In this document: piece by piece, positions 9,328 through 18,041 of the stretch | Position numbering within the stretch: the stretch's first letter is position 1 | Layout of the letters: each line of letters begins with the position of its first letter | Made by a program: the position numbers and the translations under genes | Source of the DNA: Anseongella ginsenosidimutans | Lineage (GTDB): Bacteria; Bacteroidota; Bacteroidia; Sphingobacteriales; Sphingobacteriaceae | DNA length: 64,000 nt | NCBI RefSeq assembly: GCF_008033235.1 | Contig: NZ_CP042432.1 | Coordinates: 2,604,001-2,668,000 of the forward strand | Reading direction: 5' to 3' | Notes under the pieces: generated by a model | Seen by the model: the letters and a program-made list of their open reading frames with translations, nothing else | What the model was told of the DNA's origin: nothing | Databases searched by the model: none

Positions 9328-10248
9328 ATGAATATGACTATGAAGAAAACAGTAAACAACACACTCCGGGCGGCATTGCCCCTGGCATTGGGCTGCCTGG
9401 CGCTTGCTTCCTCCTGTAACAATCCGAACCAGCGGCAAAACGAGGACGGGTCAGCGGAAAGCGATACCACTCAAAACACACAGCCGGCCCTGACCGAGGC
9501 CTGGAAAACAGATTCGGTATTTACCGGTTCGGAGTCCACCCTGTATGACCCCGAAGCTGGTGTTATTTATGTCTCCTGCGGTAATACGGATGCGGGGGCA
9601 AAGGACGGCGACGGGTTTATTGCTGTGCTGAACCCCGATGGTTCGGTAAAGGAAATGAGCTGGGTAAGCGGGCTTCATGCACCCAAAGGCATGGCCCTGC
9701 TGAACGGCAAACTTTACGTGACCGATATCGACGAAGTAAAGATCATCGACGTGGCCGGCGCCGCTGTGGAAAAGTCCATTCCCGTGGAGGGGGCGCAGTT
9801 CCTGAACGATCTTGCTACCGACGGCACTACCGCCTATTTCTCCGATTCGCGTTCCGGAAAGATCTACTCCCTCAGCCAGGAAGGGACTGTGGAAACCGTG
9901 GTGGAGAATGCCGAAGGTATCAACGGCCTGGAATGCTACGAAGGCAATTTGTACACCCTGGACAAAGAAGGGCTGAAAATGTATGATGTGTCCGGCTACA
10001 CCCCGACGCTTATCGATTCAACGGTAAAAGGCGGAGACGGACTTGTGATCCTGAACGACAGCACCTTTGTTGCCAGCCGCTGGGCGGGCGAAATATATTT
10101 CATCAGGGGCAGCGAGTCTACGGTCCTGCTGGACACCAAGGCCGCGAAATCCAATACCGCCGACATCGGGTACATCCCGGATGAGCAGCTGGTGATCGTG
10201 CCCACCTTTATGAAGAATGAAGTAGCAGCCTATAAACTGGAAATGTAG
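9328..10248 (+). CDS. SMP-30/NHL-like beta-propeller lipoprotein
   Basis: The lipoprotein signal is LPLALGCLALASSC followed by an Asn/Gln/Glu-rich linker, so the mature protein is probably anchored in the envelope. The rest is repeated propeller blades with short DG and NDL motifs (LNDLATDG, GINGLECYEG, GDGLVILNDS), resembling the SMP-30/gluconolactonase and YncE-like superfamily. Start is ATG 9328 or ATG 9340. Enzymatic activity is unknown. It diverges from the aminotransferase gene. Confidence 0.75.
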   Translation: MNMTMKKTVNNTLRAALPLALGCLALASSCNNPNQRQNEDGSAESDTTQNTQPALTEAWKTDSVFTGSESTLYDPEAGVIYVSCGNTDAGAKDGDGFIAVLNPDGSVKEMSWVSGLHAPKGMALLNGKLYVTDIDEVKIIDVAGAAVEKSIPVEGAQFLNDLATDGTTAYFSDSRSGKIYSLSQEGTVETVVENAEGINGLECYEGNLYTLDKEGLKMYDVSGYTPTLIDSTVKGGDGLVILNDSTFVASRWAGEIYFIRGSESTVLLDTKAAKSNTADIGYIPDEQLVIVPTFMKNEVAAYKLEM

Positions 10249-10266
10249 GCTGTCGCCGCAGAAGAA

Positions 10267-11067
10267 TTAAATCGTTTCCACGGAGCCGCCATCCACGCGG
10301 TAAACGGCGCCGGTAATGAAAGAGCTTCTTTCGGAGCAGAGAAAAGCGACCAGGCCGGCTACTTCTTCCGCGGTGCCTGCGTTGCCGCGGACAATGCCGG
10401 GCCGTTTCTCGGTGGCAAATTCTTTTTCGGCCGCCGTTGTGCCGCCTTCTTTCCCGGACGCCATGTTTTTCAGCATGCCTTCCACCAGCGGGGTTTTGAT
10501 AAAGGCGGGGGCTACTGAATTTACAAGGATCCCGTCTTTTCCGTAGGCTTTGGAAAGCGTCTTGGTAAGGTTATTCAGGGCTCCTTTTGTTACGTTGTAG
10601 GCAGGCATGTCGGGGTAAGGTTGTTCGGCGTTTTCCGAAGAAATATTAATGATGCGGCCCCATTGCTTTTCCTGCATAAGCGGGAGAACCAGACGGGTGA
10701 GCGTGACAACTGAAAACAGGTTCAGTTCAAAAAGGCTGCGCCAGTCCTGCGTGTTAAGGTCGGCGAAAGATCCCTGCCTGCCGATGCCTCCGGCGTTGTT
10801 GACCAGGATATCTATACTGCCAAATGTTTCCCTGCTTTTTTTAACCAGGTTGTTCAGATCTTCTTCTTTCGTTACATCCGCCACCAGGGCCAGTACACCC
10901 CAGCCTTCGGATTCAATTTCCCTGCGGGCGTCGGCGAGTTCTTCTTCGCTGCGGGCGCAAATGATCACATTCGCACCTTCTTTAGCCAGCTCCAGGGCAA
11001 TGGCCTTGCCAATCCCCTTGGAACCGCCCGTTACCAGGGCTGTTTTATTCTTCAACTGAAGGTCCAT
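10267..11067 (-). CDS. SDR-family NAD(P)-dependent oxidoreductase
   Basis: Classical short-chain dehydrogenase: cofactor loop VTGGSKGIGKAIA, LVNNAGG, serine in INISSENAEQ, and the active-site YNVTK (YxxxK). The C-terminal GAVYRVDGGSVETI is typical of the 3-oxoacyl-ACP reductase-like subgroup. The ATG at 11067 (MDLQLKNKTALVTGG) is the natural start for the family. Substrate unknown; cytoplasmic. Confidence 0.88.
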   Translation of the reverse strand: MDLQLKNKTALVTGGSKGIGKAIALELAKEGANVIICARSEEELADARREIESEGWGVLALVADVTKEEDLNNLVKKSRETFGSIDILVNNAGGIGRQGSFADLNTQDWRSLFELNLFSVVTLTRLVLPLMQEKQWGRIINISSENAEQPYPDMPAYNVTKGALNNLTKTLSKAYGKDGILVNSVAPAFIKTPLVEGMLKNMASGKEGGTTAAEKEFATEKRPGIVRGNAGTAEEVAGLVAFLCSERSSFITGAVYRVDGGSVETI

Positions 11068-11164
11068 GCAGGAAAAAACATGCAGGGGCGGATAAGGTTT
11101 TGGCTGCTTACCCCCGGGCATTATCCCTTTTGCCCCGGTCCGGGATTCATCCGCGGCTGCGGCC

Positions 11165-12187
11165 TCAGGTCGTTCCGGCGAAGCTCTTCATGACTTCGGC
11201 GAACAACCGGTAAGAGCGGAGCCGGTCCTGATGGTCGTAGATATTGGACGAAACAATTACCTCATCCACGCCGGTCTGCTCCCGGAAAGACTGTATGCCT
11301 GATCGCAGGCTTTCCGGCCCGCCTATAAAGGAGACTGCCAGCATCTGGTACACCGCTTCCCGTTCCATTTCGGTCCATATATCGTCGATGTTTTTTACCG
11401 GCGGCTGCAGCGGACGCCGCAAGCCGGTGACAATTCCGCGAAACATCAGCTTCATGGAGCTGGACAAGAATTCGGCCTCTTCATCCGTGGGAGCTGCAAT
11501 TACATTTATGCAGGACATGACGTACGGCGTTTGCAGGTATTCCGAAGGCTTGAAGTTTTCCCGGTAGAGCCGGACGGCGCGCAGGAATTCCCTGGGGGCG
11601 AAATGACTGGCGAATGCATAAGGAAGCCCGTAGTCGGCGGCGAGCAGGGCGCTGAAGGTGCTGGAACCCAGTAAAAAGATGGGAATATTGGTCCCTTCGC
11701 CCGGAAACGCCCTTACCCGGGCCTCGCTGTTATCGTCCGAGAGGAAGGATTGCAGTTCCCTGATATCTTCCGGAAAGCTATCGGCTGCATGAAAACGTTC
11801 GCGGCGGATAGCCAGGGCCGTGGTTTGGTCGGTTCCCGGCGCGCGCCCCAGCCCCAGGTCAATACGTCCGGGATAAAGGGTTGCCAGGGTGCCGAACTGT
11901 TCCGCCACGATCAGCGGGGTATGGTTGGGGAGCATGATACCCCCGGAACCCACCCTGATGGAGGTCGTTCCGCCGGCGATATAGGAAAGCAGTACCGAGG
12001 TGGCCGAGCTGGCCACATGTTCCATATTATGATGTTCGGCCATCCAGAAGCGTTTGTATCCTAGTTTTTCGGCCTCCCGGGCCAGATCAAGGCTTTGCGC
12101 AAAGGCGTCCGCAGGCGTTTTACCTTCGGCGACTACTGCAAGATCCAGTACTGAAAAAGGAATAGGGGATAATTGTTCCTGGTCCAT
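11165..12187 (-). CDS. LLM-class flavin-dependent oxidoreductase
   Basis: Luciferase-like monooxygenase fold: the N-terminal IPFSVLDLAVVAEG, then GYKRFWMAEHHNMEHVASSATSV and IRVGSGGIMLPNHTPL. The segment GRIDLGLGRAPGTD is diagnostic of the YhbW/MsnO8-like group that uses FMNH2. The physiological substrate cannot be inferred. ATG at 12187 fits the family length of ~340 aa. Divergent from the glycoside hydrolase-like gene at 12233; the 45-bp gap must hold both promoters. Confidence 0.88.
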   Translation of the reverse strand: MDQEQLSPIPFSVLDLAVVAEGKTPADAFAQSLDLAREAEKLGYKRFWMAEHHNMEHVASSATSVLLSYIAGGTTSIRVGSGGIMLPNHTPLIVAEQFGTLATLYPGRIDLGLGRAPGTDQTTALAIRRERFHAADSFPEDIRELQSFLSDDNSEARVRAFPGEGTNIPIFLLGSSTFSALLAADYGLPYAFASHFAPREFLRAVRLYRENFKPSEYLQTPYVMSCINVIAAPTDEEAEFLSSSMKLMFRGIVTGLRRPLQPPVKNIDDIWTEMEREAVYQMLAVSFIGGPESLRSGIQSFREQTGVDEVIVSSNIYDHQDRLRSYRLFAEVMKSFAGTT

Positions 12188-12232
12188 TTTAATTTATCTA
12201 AATTTAGCTTCTTATAATTACCAAGTTAGCCG

Positions 12233-13528
12233 ATGAATGTTTGTATAAAGAGTTTTCTTGTGCTGTCCCTGCTGCTGCCGGCCGCGGAACTTTCGGCGCA
12301 AAACGCTCCCGAATCTGCAGGCAGCGAAAAGGACATGAACCGTCTGATGGATGAAGTAAAAAATAAGGCGGAAGACCTTGTCAAAAGCGGCTTTACCGCC
12401 GGCGACGGGTACGGGGAAGTATGGATCCGCGATTTCAACACCTTTATTGAAGTTGCCTGCCAGGTAAACGACAGGGAACTGATCAGGCGGCACCTGCTTA
12501 CTTTCTTCCGGTTCCAGCAGGAAGACGGGCAGATCGTAGACGGTTATATTCCCGCCGGAAAGGCAAGCGCAGGTTATGAATACATTTATTCCAGGCTTGC
12601 GCCGGAATACGCCGGGCATAAGAATACCGTGGAAACCGATCAGGAAAGTTCCCTGGTTCAAGCGCTTGCCCGTTACGTCCGCGCAACAGGAGACGAAGAA
12701 ATACTGGAGGAGGAAATCGGAGGAATCAACGTGGAAACCCGCCTGGAAATGGCCTTGGATTTTCTTTTTTCGGAGCGATTCAACCAGGAATACGGACTCA
12801 TATGGGGCGCTACCACCGCTGACTGGGGAGACGTCCAGCCCGAACACCCCTGGGGCGTGGAACTGGATAGCAATTCCCATTTGGCCATTGATATTTACGA
12901 TAACGCGATGCTGCTGATCGCATTACAAGATTTCCTGGAGATCGCTCTGCCGGAGGGGAATGCCGACGCGAAGTGGCTAAACAGGAAAAAGGCGCTGGAG
13001 AAAAATATCAGGAAACACCTTTGGGACCGCTCGCGCGGCCAATTCAGGCCCCATATTTACCTGGATGGCTCTCCTTTTCCGGCCACCTTTGATGAGGAGG
13101 CAATTTATTATCACGGCGGAACGGCGGTCGCTATAGAAGCCGGCCTTTTGTCCCGGAAAGAGGTGAAGGAAGCCTATGCCAGAATGCAGCAGAACGTCCG
13201 GGAAAGTGGTGCAGCCAGTATTGGCCTCACGCTTTACCCGGTGTACCCAGAAGGATTCTTTCTGAACAAGAGCATGGGACCTTATTCTTACCAGAACGGG
13301 GGCGACTGGACCTGGTTCGGAGCCAGAATGGTGACCCAGCTGGCCAGGTACGGATTCTTAAGCGAGGCGAAGGCCGCCCTTCGCCCGATGCTGGAAAGAG
13401 TGGTCGATAATGACGGCTTCTACGAATGGTATAGCCGGGAAAATCAGCCACGCGGCTCCGGATCATTCAGGGGTTCGGCAGGCGTGCTGTGGACAGCGAT
13501 AAAAGCACTTGAAAGCAAGGCGGAATAA
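12233..13528 (+). CDS. Exported (alpha/alpha)6-toroid glycoside hydrolase-like protein
   Basis: A Sec signal peptide is visible (SFLVLSLLLPAAELSAQ). The mature protein is Trp- and acid-rich with GYGEVWIRDFNTFIE, ETDQESSLVQALARYV, IWGATTADWGDV and GDWTWFGARMVTQLARYG. These patterns are seen in six-hairpin glycosidases of the amylo-alpha-1,6-glucosidase, GH63 and GH125 type. The catalytic acids cannot be assigned with certainty; D in WIRDF and D in TADWGD are candidates. It sits 11 bp before the GH95-SGNH gene on the same strand, so a shared role in glycan degradation is a reasonable inference. Confidence 0.7.
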   Translation: MNVCIKSFLVLSLLLPAAELSAQNAPESAGSEKDMNRLMDEVKNKAEDLVKSGFTAGDGYGEVWIRDFNTFIEVACQVNDRELIRRHLLTFFRFQQEDGQIVDGYIPAGKASAGYEYIYSRLAPEYAGHKNTVETDQESSLVQALARYVRATGDEEILEEEIGGINVETRLEMALDFLFSERFNQEYGLIWGATTADWGDVQPEHPWGVELDSNSHLAIDIYDNAMLLIALQDFLEIALPEGNADAKWLNRKKALEKNIRKHLWDRSRGQFRPHIYLDGSPFPATFDEEAIYYHGGTAVAIEAGLLSRKEVKEAYARMQQNVRESGAASIGLTLYPVYPEGFFLNKSMGPYSYQNGGDWTWFGARMVTQLARYGFLSEAKAALRPMLERVVDNDGFYEWYSRENQPRGSGSFRGSAGVLWTAIKALESKAE

Positions 13529-13539
13529 TCAACTTTCTG

Positions 13540-16500
13540 ATGAATATCAAAAACATTACGGCAGCGGCTTTATTGTGCTGCATTTCCGCCATCTGCCAGG
13601 GGCAGCGGCTGAGGTTGTGGTATGAGGAGCCGGCGCGGCAATGGGAAGAAACGCTGCCGCTGGGTAACGGGCGGCTGGGTATGATGCCCGGCGGCGGTAT
13701 AGCAGAAGAAACCATTGTACTGAATGAAATAAGCCTGTGGTCGGGCGGGCCCCAGGACGCCAATAATTATGAGGCCCGCAAGGTACTGCCCAAAATCCGT
13801 TCACTCATCGCCGCCGGCCGTAATGACGAGGCCCAGGAACTGATTAACAAAGAATTTATTTGCCGCGGCGAAGGGTCGGGGCATGGTAACGGCGCCAATG
13901 TGCCTTTTGGCTGTTACCAGGTGCTGGGTGAATTGCACCTGAAGTTTGATCATGGAAATACCGATAGCTTGCCTGCGCAGAACTACCAAAGGGAATTATC
14001 CCTGGACAGCGCCATTGCCAGCTGCCGGTACCGTCTGAACGGCGTAAACTACCGGCGCGAATATTTTACCGCCTTCGGCGGCGATGTGGCCGTGGTAAGG
14101 TTAACAGCGGACAAGCCGGGAAGCCTGAACCTTAGCGTGGGCATAAGCCGCCCTGAAAGAGCAGTTGTGACCGTTGAAGGAACAACACTGAAATTATCCG
14201 GGCAGCTTAATAATGGTACAGACGGCAAAGGCATGCAGTTCCTTTCAAAGATTGCCGCCCGGCTCAGGGGTGGAACGCTTAGCACGGGGAAAGACGTCCT
14301 TCATATAAAGGGCGCCACCGAGGTGGTTTTAATTATTTCAGCCGCCACAAATTTCAGAGAACCCGCCTTTGACGAAAAAGCGGATTCCCTTCTCCGGGCC
14401 GCCATGAAAAAACCGTACGAGGTTTTGAAGCAGGAACACATTACCCGTTACCGCGAGTTATTCACCAGAGTAAGCCTGGATCTTGGCGGGAAGCAAGAAG
14501 CAGACAAGCGCAGCACCCCGGAGCGGTTAGCGGATTTTTATAAAGATCCCGCCGCGGACAAGGGCCTGGCCGTGCTGTTTTTCCAGTTTGGGCGGTACCT
14601 GACCATCAGCAGTACCCGCGAGGGCTTGCTGCCGCCGAACCTGCAGGGCTTATGGGCCAACCAGGTGCAGACTCCCTGGAACGGGGATTATCATCTGGAC
14701 GTGAATGTGCAAATGAATCATTGGCCGGTGGAAGTGTGCAATTTGTCTGAACTGAACCTGCCGTTGGCTGCATTGGTAAAGGGGATGGTGAAGCCCGGTG
14801 AAAGGACAGCCAAAGCTTACTATGACGCGGAAGGCTGGGTAGCGCATGTGATTGCCAATATCTGGGGTTATACCGCTCCCGGCGAAGAAGCTTCCTGGGG
14901 CGCTACTACGGCCGGATCCGGCTGGCTCTGCAACAACCTTTGGGAACATTATGCTTTCAGCGGGGATAAGCAATACCTGGAATGTATTTACCCCATTTTA
15001 AAAGGAGCCGCTTTGTTCTATAACAGCGTGCTGGTAAGGGATCCGGAAACCGGCTGGCTGGTGACCTCGCCTTCGGTTTCGCCTGAAAACTCATTTTACC
15101 TGCCTAACGGGAACCGGGCAAGCATCTGCATGGGGCCAACTATGGACAACCAGATCATCCGGGAGCTGTTCACGAATATGATCCGGGCATCGGAACTGCT
15201 GGGAAAAGATGAAGAATTCAGGAAGGTACTCTCGCAGAAACTGGAAGAAATCCCCCCGGCCGGTGTTGTCGGCAAAGACGGACGATTGATGGAATGGCTG
15301 GAAGAATACAAGGAAACGGACCCGCAACACCGGCATATTTCCCACCTCTATGGCTTGTACCCTGCGTCCCTCATCACTCCGGAAGGAACGCCGGAACTGG
15401 CTGAAGCCTGCCGGAAGACGCTGGAAGTGCGGGGAGATGACGGCCCCGGCTGGACCATCGCCTACAAGATGCTCTTTTGGGCAAGGCTGCATGACGGGAA
15501 CAAGGCTTATCAGCTCTTTACCCAGCTCATGCGCCCTACACTCAAAACGGATATGAATTACGGAGCGGGGGGAGGTGTATACCCCAACCTTTTATCAGCA
15601 GGGCCGCCTTTCCAGATAGACGGGAATTTCGGCGGTACCGCCGGCATCGCGGAAATGCTTATTCAGAGCCATGCAGGATATATCGAATTGCTTCCCGCTT
15701 TGCCTTCCGCCTGGAAGGCCTCCGGGTCGGTAAAAGGGCTGAAAGCCCGGGGCAATTATACCGTGGACTTTTCATGGAAAGAAGGGAAGGTTATCAAGTA
15801 CCGCGTAAGCTCGCCGCTGAGCGGAGAAGGCACAGGGCGGAAAGTACAGGTAAAAATAAACGGCAGGCTTCAGGAGGTGACCGCCGAAGTACTGCCCGAA
15901 ACCAGCCGGACTGCGCCGGGCAGCGAAGGCAAGGAAGGCACAGAAGGCAGGGACCAAATACCACAGCAGGTTCGCCTTCGAAATGAGGATTATATCCAGC
16001 GCAATGGCGGATTGCAGCATGTTTTCCGCAGGATAAAAAAAGAAGGGAAGGCTACCGTTGCTTTCCTGGGCGGCTCCATTACCCATATGAAGGGCTGGAG
16101 AGACCTTGTGTGCGAACAGCTGCGCAAGGATTATCCCGAAGTGGAATTTACCTTTGTTGAAGCAGGTATTCCTTCGCTGGGAAGCCTTCCCCATGCTTTT
16201 CGCCTGCAGCGGGACGTGCTGGACAAAGGCGCCCCGGACCTGCTGTTCCTCGAATCAGCCGTAAATGACGAAACCAACGGAACCCCGGTCAGAACACAAG
16301 TACGTGCGCTGGAAGGAATCATTCGTCATACCCGTGAACAGCATCCCCGGGCAGGCATTGTATTGATGGCGTTTGCGGATCCCGGGAAAATGGAAAATTA
16401 CCGCGCGGGCAAAGTACCAGCCGAAGTAAGGGTGCATGAAACAGTTGCCCGGCATTACCAGCTGCCTTTTATTGACCTGGCTAAGGAAATTACCGACCGG

Positions 16501-17295
16501 ATTGATGCCGGTGAATTTACCTGGGAAGATGATTTTAAGGACCTGCACCCCTCGCCTTTCGGACAGCAAAAGTATTTTGAGACCATTTATACCCTGCTCC
16601 GGGAGGAAATGAAGGGCGGAGATCAACCGGAAGAGGCTTTAATGCCGGCCACGTCAACGCCGGCCACGTCAACGCCGGCCACCGCAACTCCGGCCACCGC
16701 AACTCCGGTTACTGCGACTCCGGTTACCGCAACTCCGGTTACTGCGACTCCGGTTACCGCAACTCCGGTTACTGCGACTCCGGAGACCGCAATGCAGGTC
16801 CCCGCAATAACCATGGCTTCAATGCCCGCCGCCATTGATCCGTTCAATTATAGCAAGGGTCACTACCTGGATGTTCGCCGTGCTTCCCGGCTGAAAGGAT
16901 TTAAAGTGATTGAAAATTGGACGCCTGCCGCTTCCGGCCATCCCGGAAAAACCGTTGCCGCCGCTGGTACCCGGGAAGGTTTTACAAACGTGCCGGTGCT
17001 GGAAGGAACGGGACCCGGCGCACGATTCCGCCTGGAATTCAGCGGGCCTGTGATTGGCATCGGGCTGGTATCCGGACCGGATGCAGGCATTCTGAAATAT
17101 CGCATCGATGGGAAAAAGTACGAGCCAGTTGATCTTTATACCCAATGGAGCCGGCAACTCCACCTGCCCTGGTACCTGCTGCTGGCGGACGAGCTGGGGC
17201 CTGGCAAGCACCTGCTGGAGGTACGTATCAGTTCCCGGCATCACCCCGCGTCGGAAGGAAGAGCAGCCCGCCTAGTCTGCTTCCTGGAAAATTAA
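13540..17295 (+). CDS. GH95-type alpha-L-fucosidase fused to SGNH esterase domain
   Basis: After a signal peptide (ITAAALLCCISAICQGQ), residues ~22-800 match GH95: RLWYEEPARQWEETLPLGNG, NLQGLWANQVQTPWNGDYH, the DVNVQMNHWP base region (D387, N389), SPSVSPEN with candidate acid E516, ISHLYGLYPAS, and QIDGNFGGTAGIAEML with D694. Known members remove alpha-1,2-L-fucose, a few L-galactose, by inversion. A second enzyme domain starts near residue 835: AFLGGSITHMKGW (S846), SAVNDE, and D1001/H1003, an SGNH-hydrolase triad suggesting an esterase or deacetylase. A Thr/Pro/Ala repeat linker and an unassigned C-terminal beta-rich domain follow. At 1251 aa it is far longer than a plain GH95 (~750-800 aa). 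Confidence 0.85.
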   Translation: MNIKNITAAALLCCISAICQGQRLRLWYEEPARQWEETLPLGNGRLGMMPGGGIAEETIVLNEISLWSGGPQDANNYEARKVLPKIRSLIAAGRNDEAQELINKEFICRGEGSGHGNGANVPFGCYQVLGELHLKFDHGNTDSLPAQNYQRELSLDSAIASCRYRLNGVNYRREYFTAFGGDVAVVRLTADKPGSLNLSVGISRPERAVVTVEGTTLKLSGQLNNGTDGKGMQFLSKIAARLRGGTLSTGKDVLHIKGATEVVLIISAATNFREPAFDEKADSLLRAAMKKPYEVLKQEHITRYRELFTRVSLDLGGKQEADKRSTPERLADFYKDPAADKGLAVLFFQFGRYLTISSTREGLLPPNLQGLWANQVQTPWNGDYHLDVNVQMNHWPVEVCNLSELNLPLAALVKGMVKPGERTAKAYYDAEGWVAHVIANIWGYTAPGEEASWGATTAGSGWLCNNLWEHYAFSGDKQYLECIYPILKGAALFYNSVLVRDPETGWLVTSPSVSPENSFYLPNGNRASICMGPTMDNQIIRELFTNMIRASELLGKDEEFRKVLSQKLEEIPPAGVVGKDGRLMEWLEEYKETDPQHRHISHLYGLYPASLITPEGTPELAEACRKTLEVRGDDGPGWTIAYKMLFWARLHDGNKAYQLFTQLMRPTLKTDMNYGAGGGVYPNLLSAGPPFQIDGNFGGTAGIAEMLIQSHAGYIELLPALPSAWKASGSVKGLKARGNYTVDFSWKEGKVIKYRVSSPLSGEGTGRKVQVKINGRLQEVTAEVLPETSRTAPGSEGKEGTEGRDQIPQQVRLRNEDYIQRNGGLQHVFRRIKKEGKATVAFLGGSITHMKGWRDLVCEQLRKDYPEVEFTFVEAGIPSLGSLPHAFRLQRDVLDKGAPDLLFLESAVNDETNGTPVRTQVRALEGIIRHTREQHPRAGIVLMAFADPGKMENYRAGKVPAEVRVHETVARHYQLPFIDLAKEITDRIDAGEFTWEDDFKDLHPSPFGQQKYFETIYTLLREEMKGGDQPEEALMPATSTPATSTPATATPATATPVTATPVTATPVTATPVTATPVTATPETAMQVPAITMASMPAAIDPFNYSKGHYLDVRRASRLKGFKVIENWTPAASGHPGKTVAAAGTREGFTNVPVLEGTGPGARFRLEFSGPVIGIGLVSGPDAGILKYRIDGKKYEPVDLYTQWSRQLHLPWYLLLADELGPGKHLLEVRISSRHHPASEGRAARLVCFLEN
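16642..16795 (+). repeat. In-frame 15-bp minisatellite encoding (TPVTA)n linker
   Basis: About ten tandem copies of a 15-bp unit such as ACTCCGGTTACTGCG, with alternating ACTGCG/ACCGCA variants, encode TPATS, TPATA and TPVTA pentapeptides. They form a flexible linker between the SGNH domain and the C-terminal domain. The alternating variant pattern suggests expansion as a 30-bp dimer. Confidence 0.85.
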
Positions 17296-17399
17296 TGAAA
17301 GTTCAGCCGGCGCGGGGCGGCCGCCCTATTTAGCGATCGCAACGTTTAGTTAAAGAAAAAATAGTACTTTAGCCTTACTAACCAAGTTTCGGAAATTTC

Positions 17400-18041
17400 A
17401 TGAAAGTTACCCGGTTTCTCCTTTTGGCTGTGTGTTCCCTGTGCGTTGCCCAAGACAGGCTTTTTGCACAAAGCACCAGCGTTTCCCTGTTTGACGGCCG
17501 TACACTAAATGGCTGGGAAGTCGTTGACCCGGCTGACAGCAAGTACTGGAAAGTTTCCGACAGCGTCATTACCGGCGGCGACGGCGTAACGGCCATCCCT
17601 AAAAACACTTACCTGAGAACCGTCAAAGAATATGAGGACTTTGAATTTCGCTGCCTCTTTCGCCTTACCGGCGATGAATCTACCGGGATGATCAACAGCG
17701 GTATCCAATATCGCTCCACCGATTCCGGTACCGATATGATTGGTTACCAGGCCGACATCGGCAACGGCTATTGGGGCGATATTTATGATGAACACCGCCG
17801 TGGCAAACTCGTTGGGGGAGACCTGGCCGCCCTTCGCTTCCTGCTGAAGGAAAATGGCTGGAACAGCTATATCGTTCGGGTAAAGGGAGATCTCCATGAG
17901 CTGTATATCAATGGCATTAAGGCCTGCGAATACGTAGAAAAGGATCCGGATGTTCCCCGAAAAGGGGTGATCGCCATCCAGCTGCACGGCGGCGGGGCCG
18001 CGAAAATTGAATTGCGGAACCCCACCATTACGGAATTATAA
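17400..18041 (+). CDS. Exported DUF1080 (3-keto-disaccharide hydrolase-like) protein
   Basis: A signal peptide ends near LCVAQDRLFAQ. The rest is the DUF1080 jelly-roll: SLFDGRTLNGWEVVD at the start, then DFEFRCLFRLTGDESTGMINSGIQYRS, MIGYQADIGNGYWG and GVIAIQLHGGGAAKIELRNP. Characterised DUF1080 proteins include hydrolases of 3-keto-glycosides. The downstream ATG overlaps its stop by 1 nt, indicating translational coupling with the cytochrome/HEAT protein. A weak -7-like TACTTTAG lies at 17365-17372. Confidence 0.85.
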   Translation: MKVTRFLLLAVCSLCVAQDRLFAQSTSVSLFDGRTLNGWEVVDPADSKYWKVSDSVITGGDGVTAIPKNTYLRTVKEYEDFEFRCLFRLTGDESTGMINSGIQYRSTDSGTDMIGYQADIGNGYWGDIYDEHRRGKLVGGDLAALRFLLKENGWNSYIVRVKGDLHELYINGIKACEYVEKDPDVPRKGVIAIQLHGGGAAKIELRNPTITEL

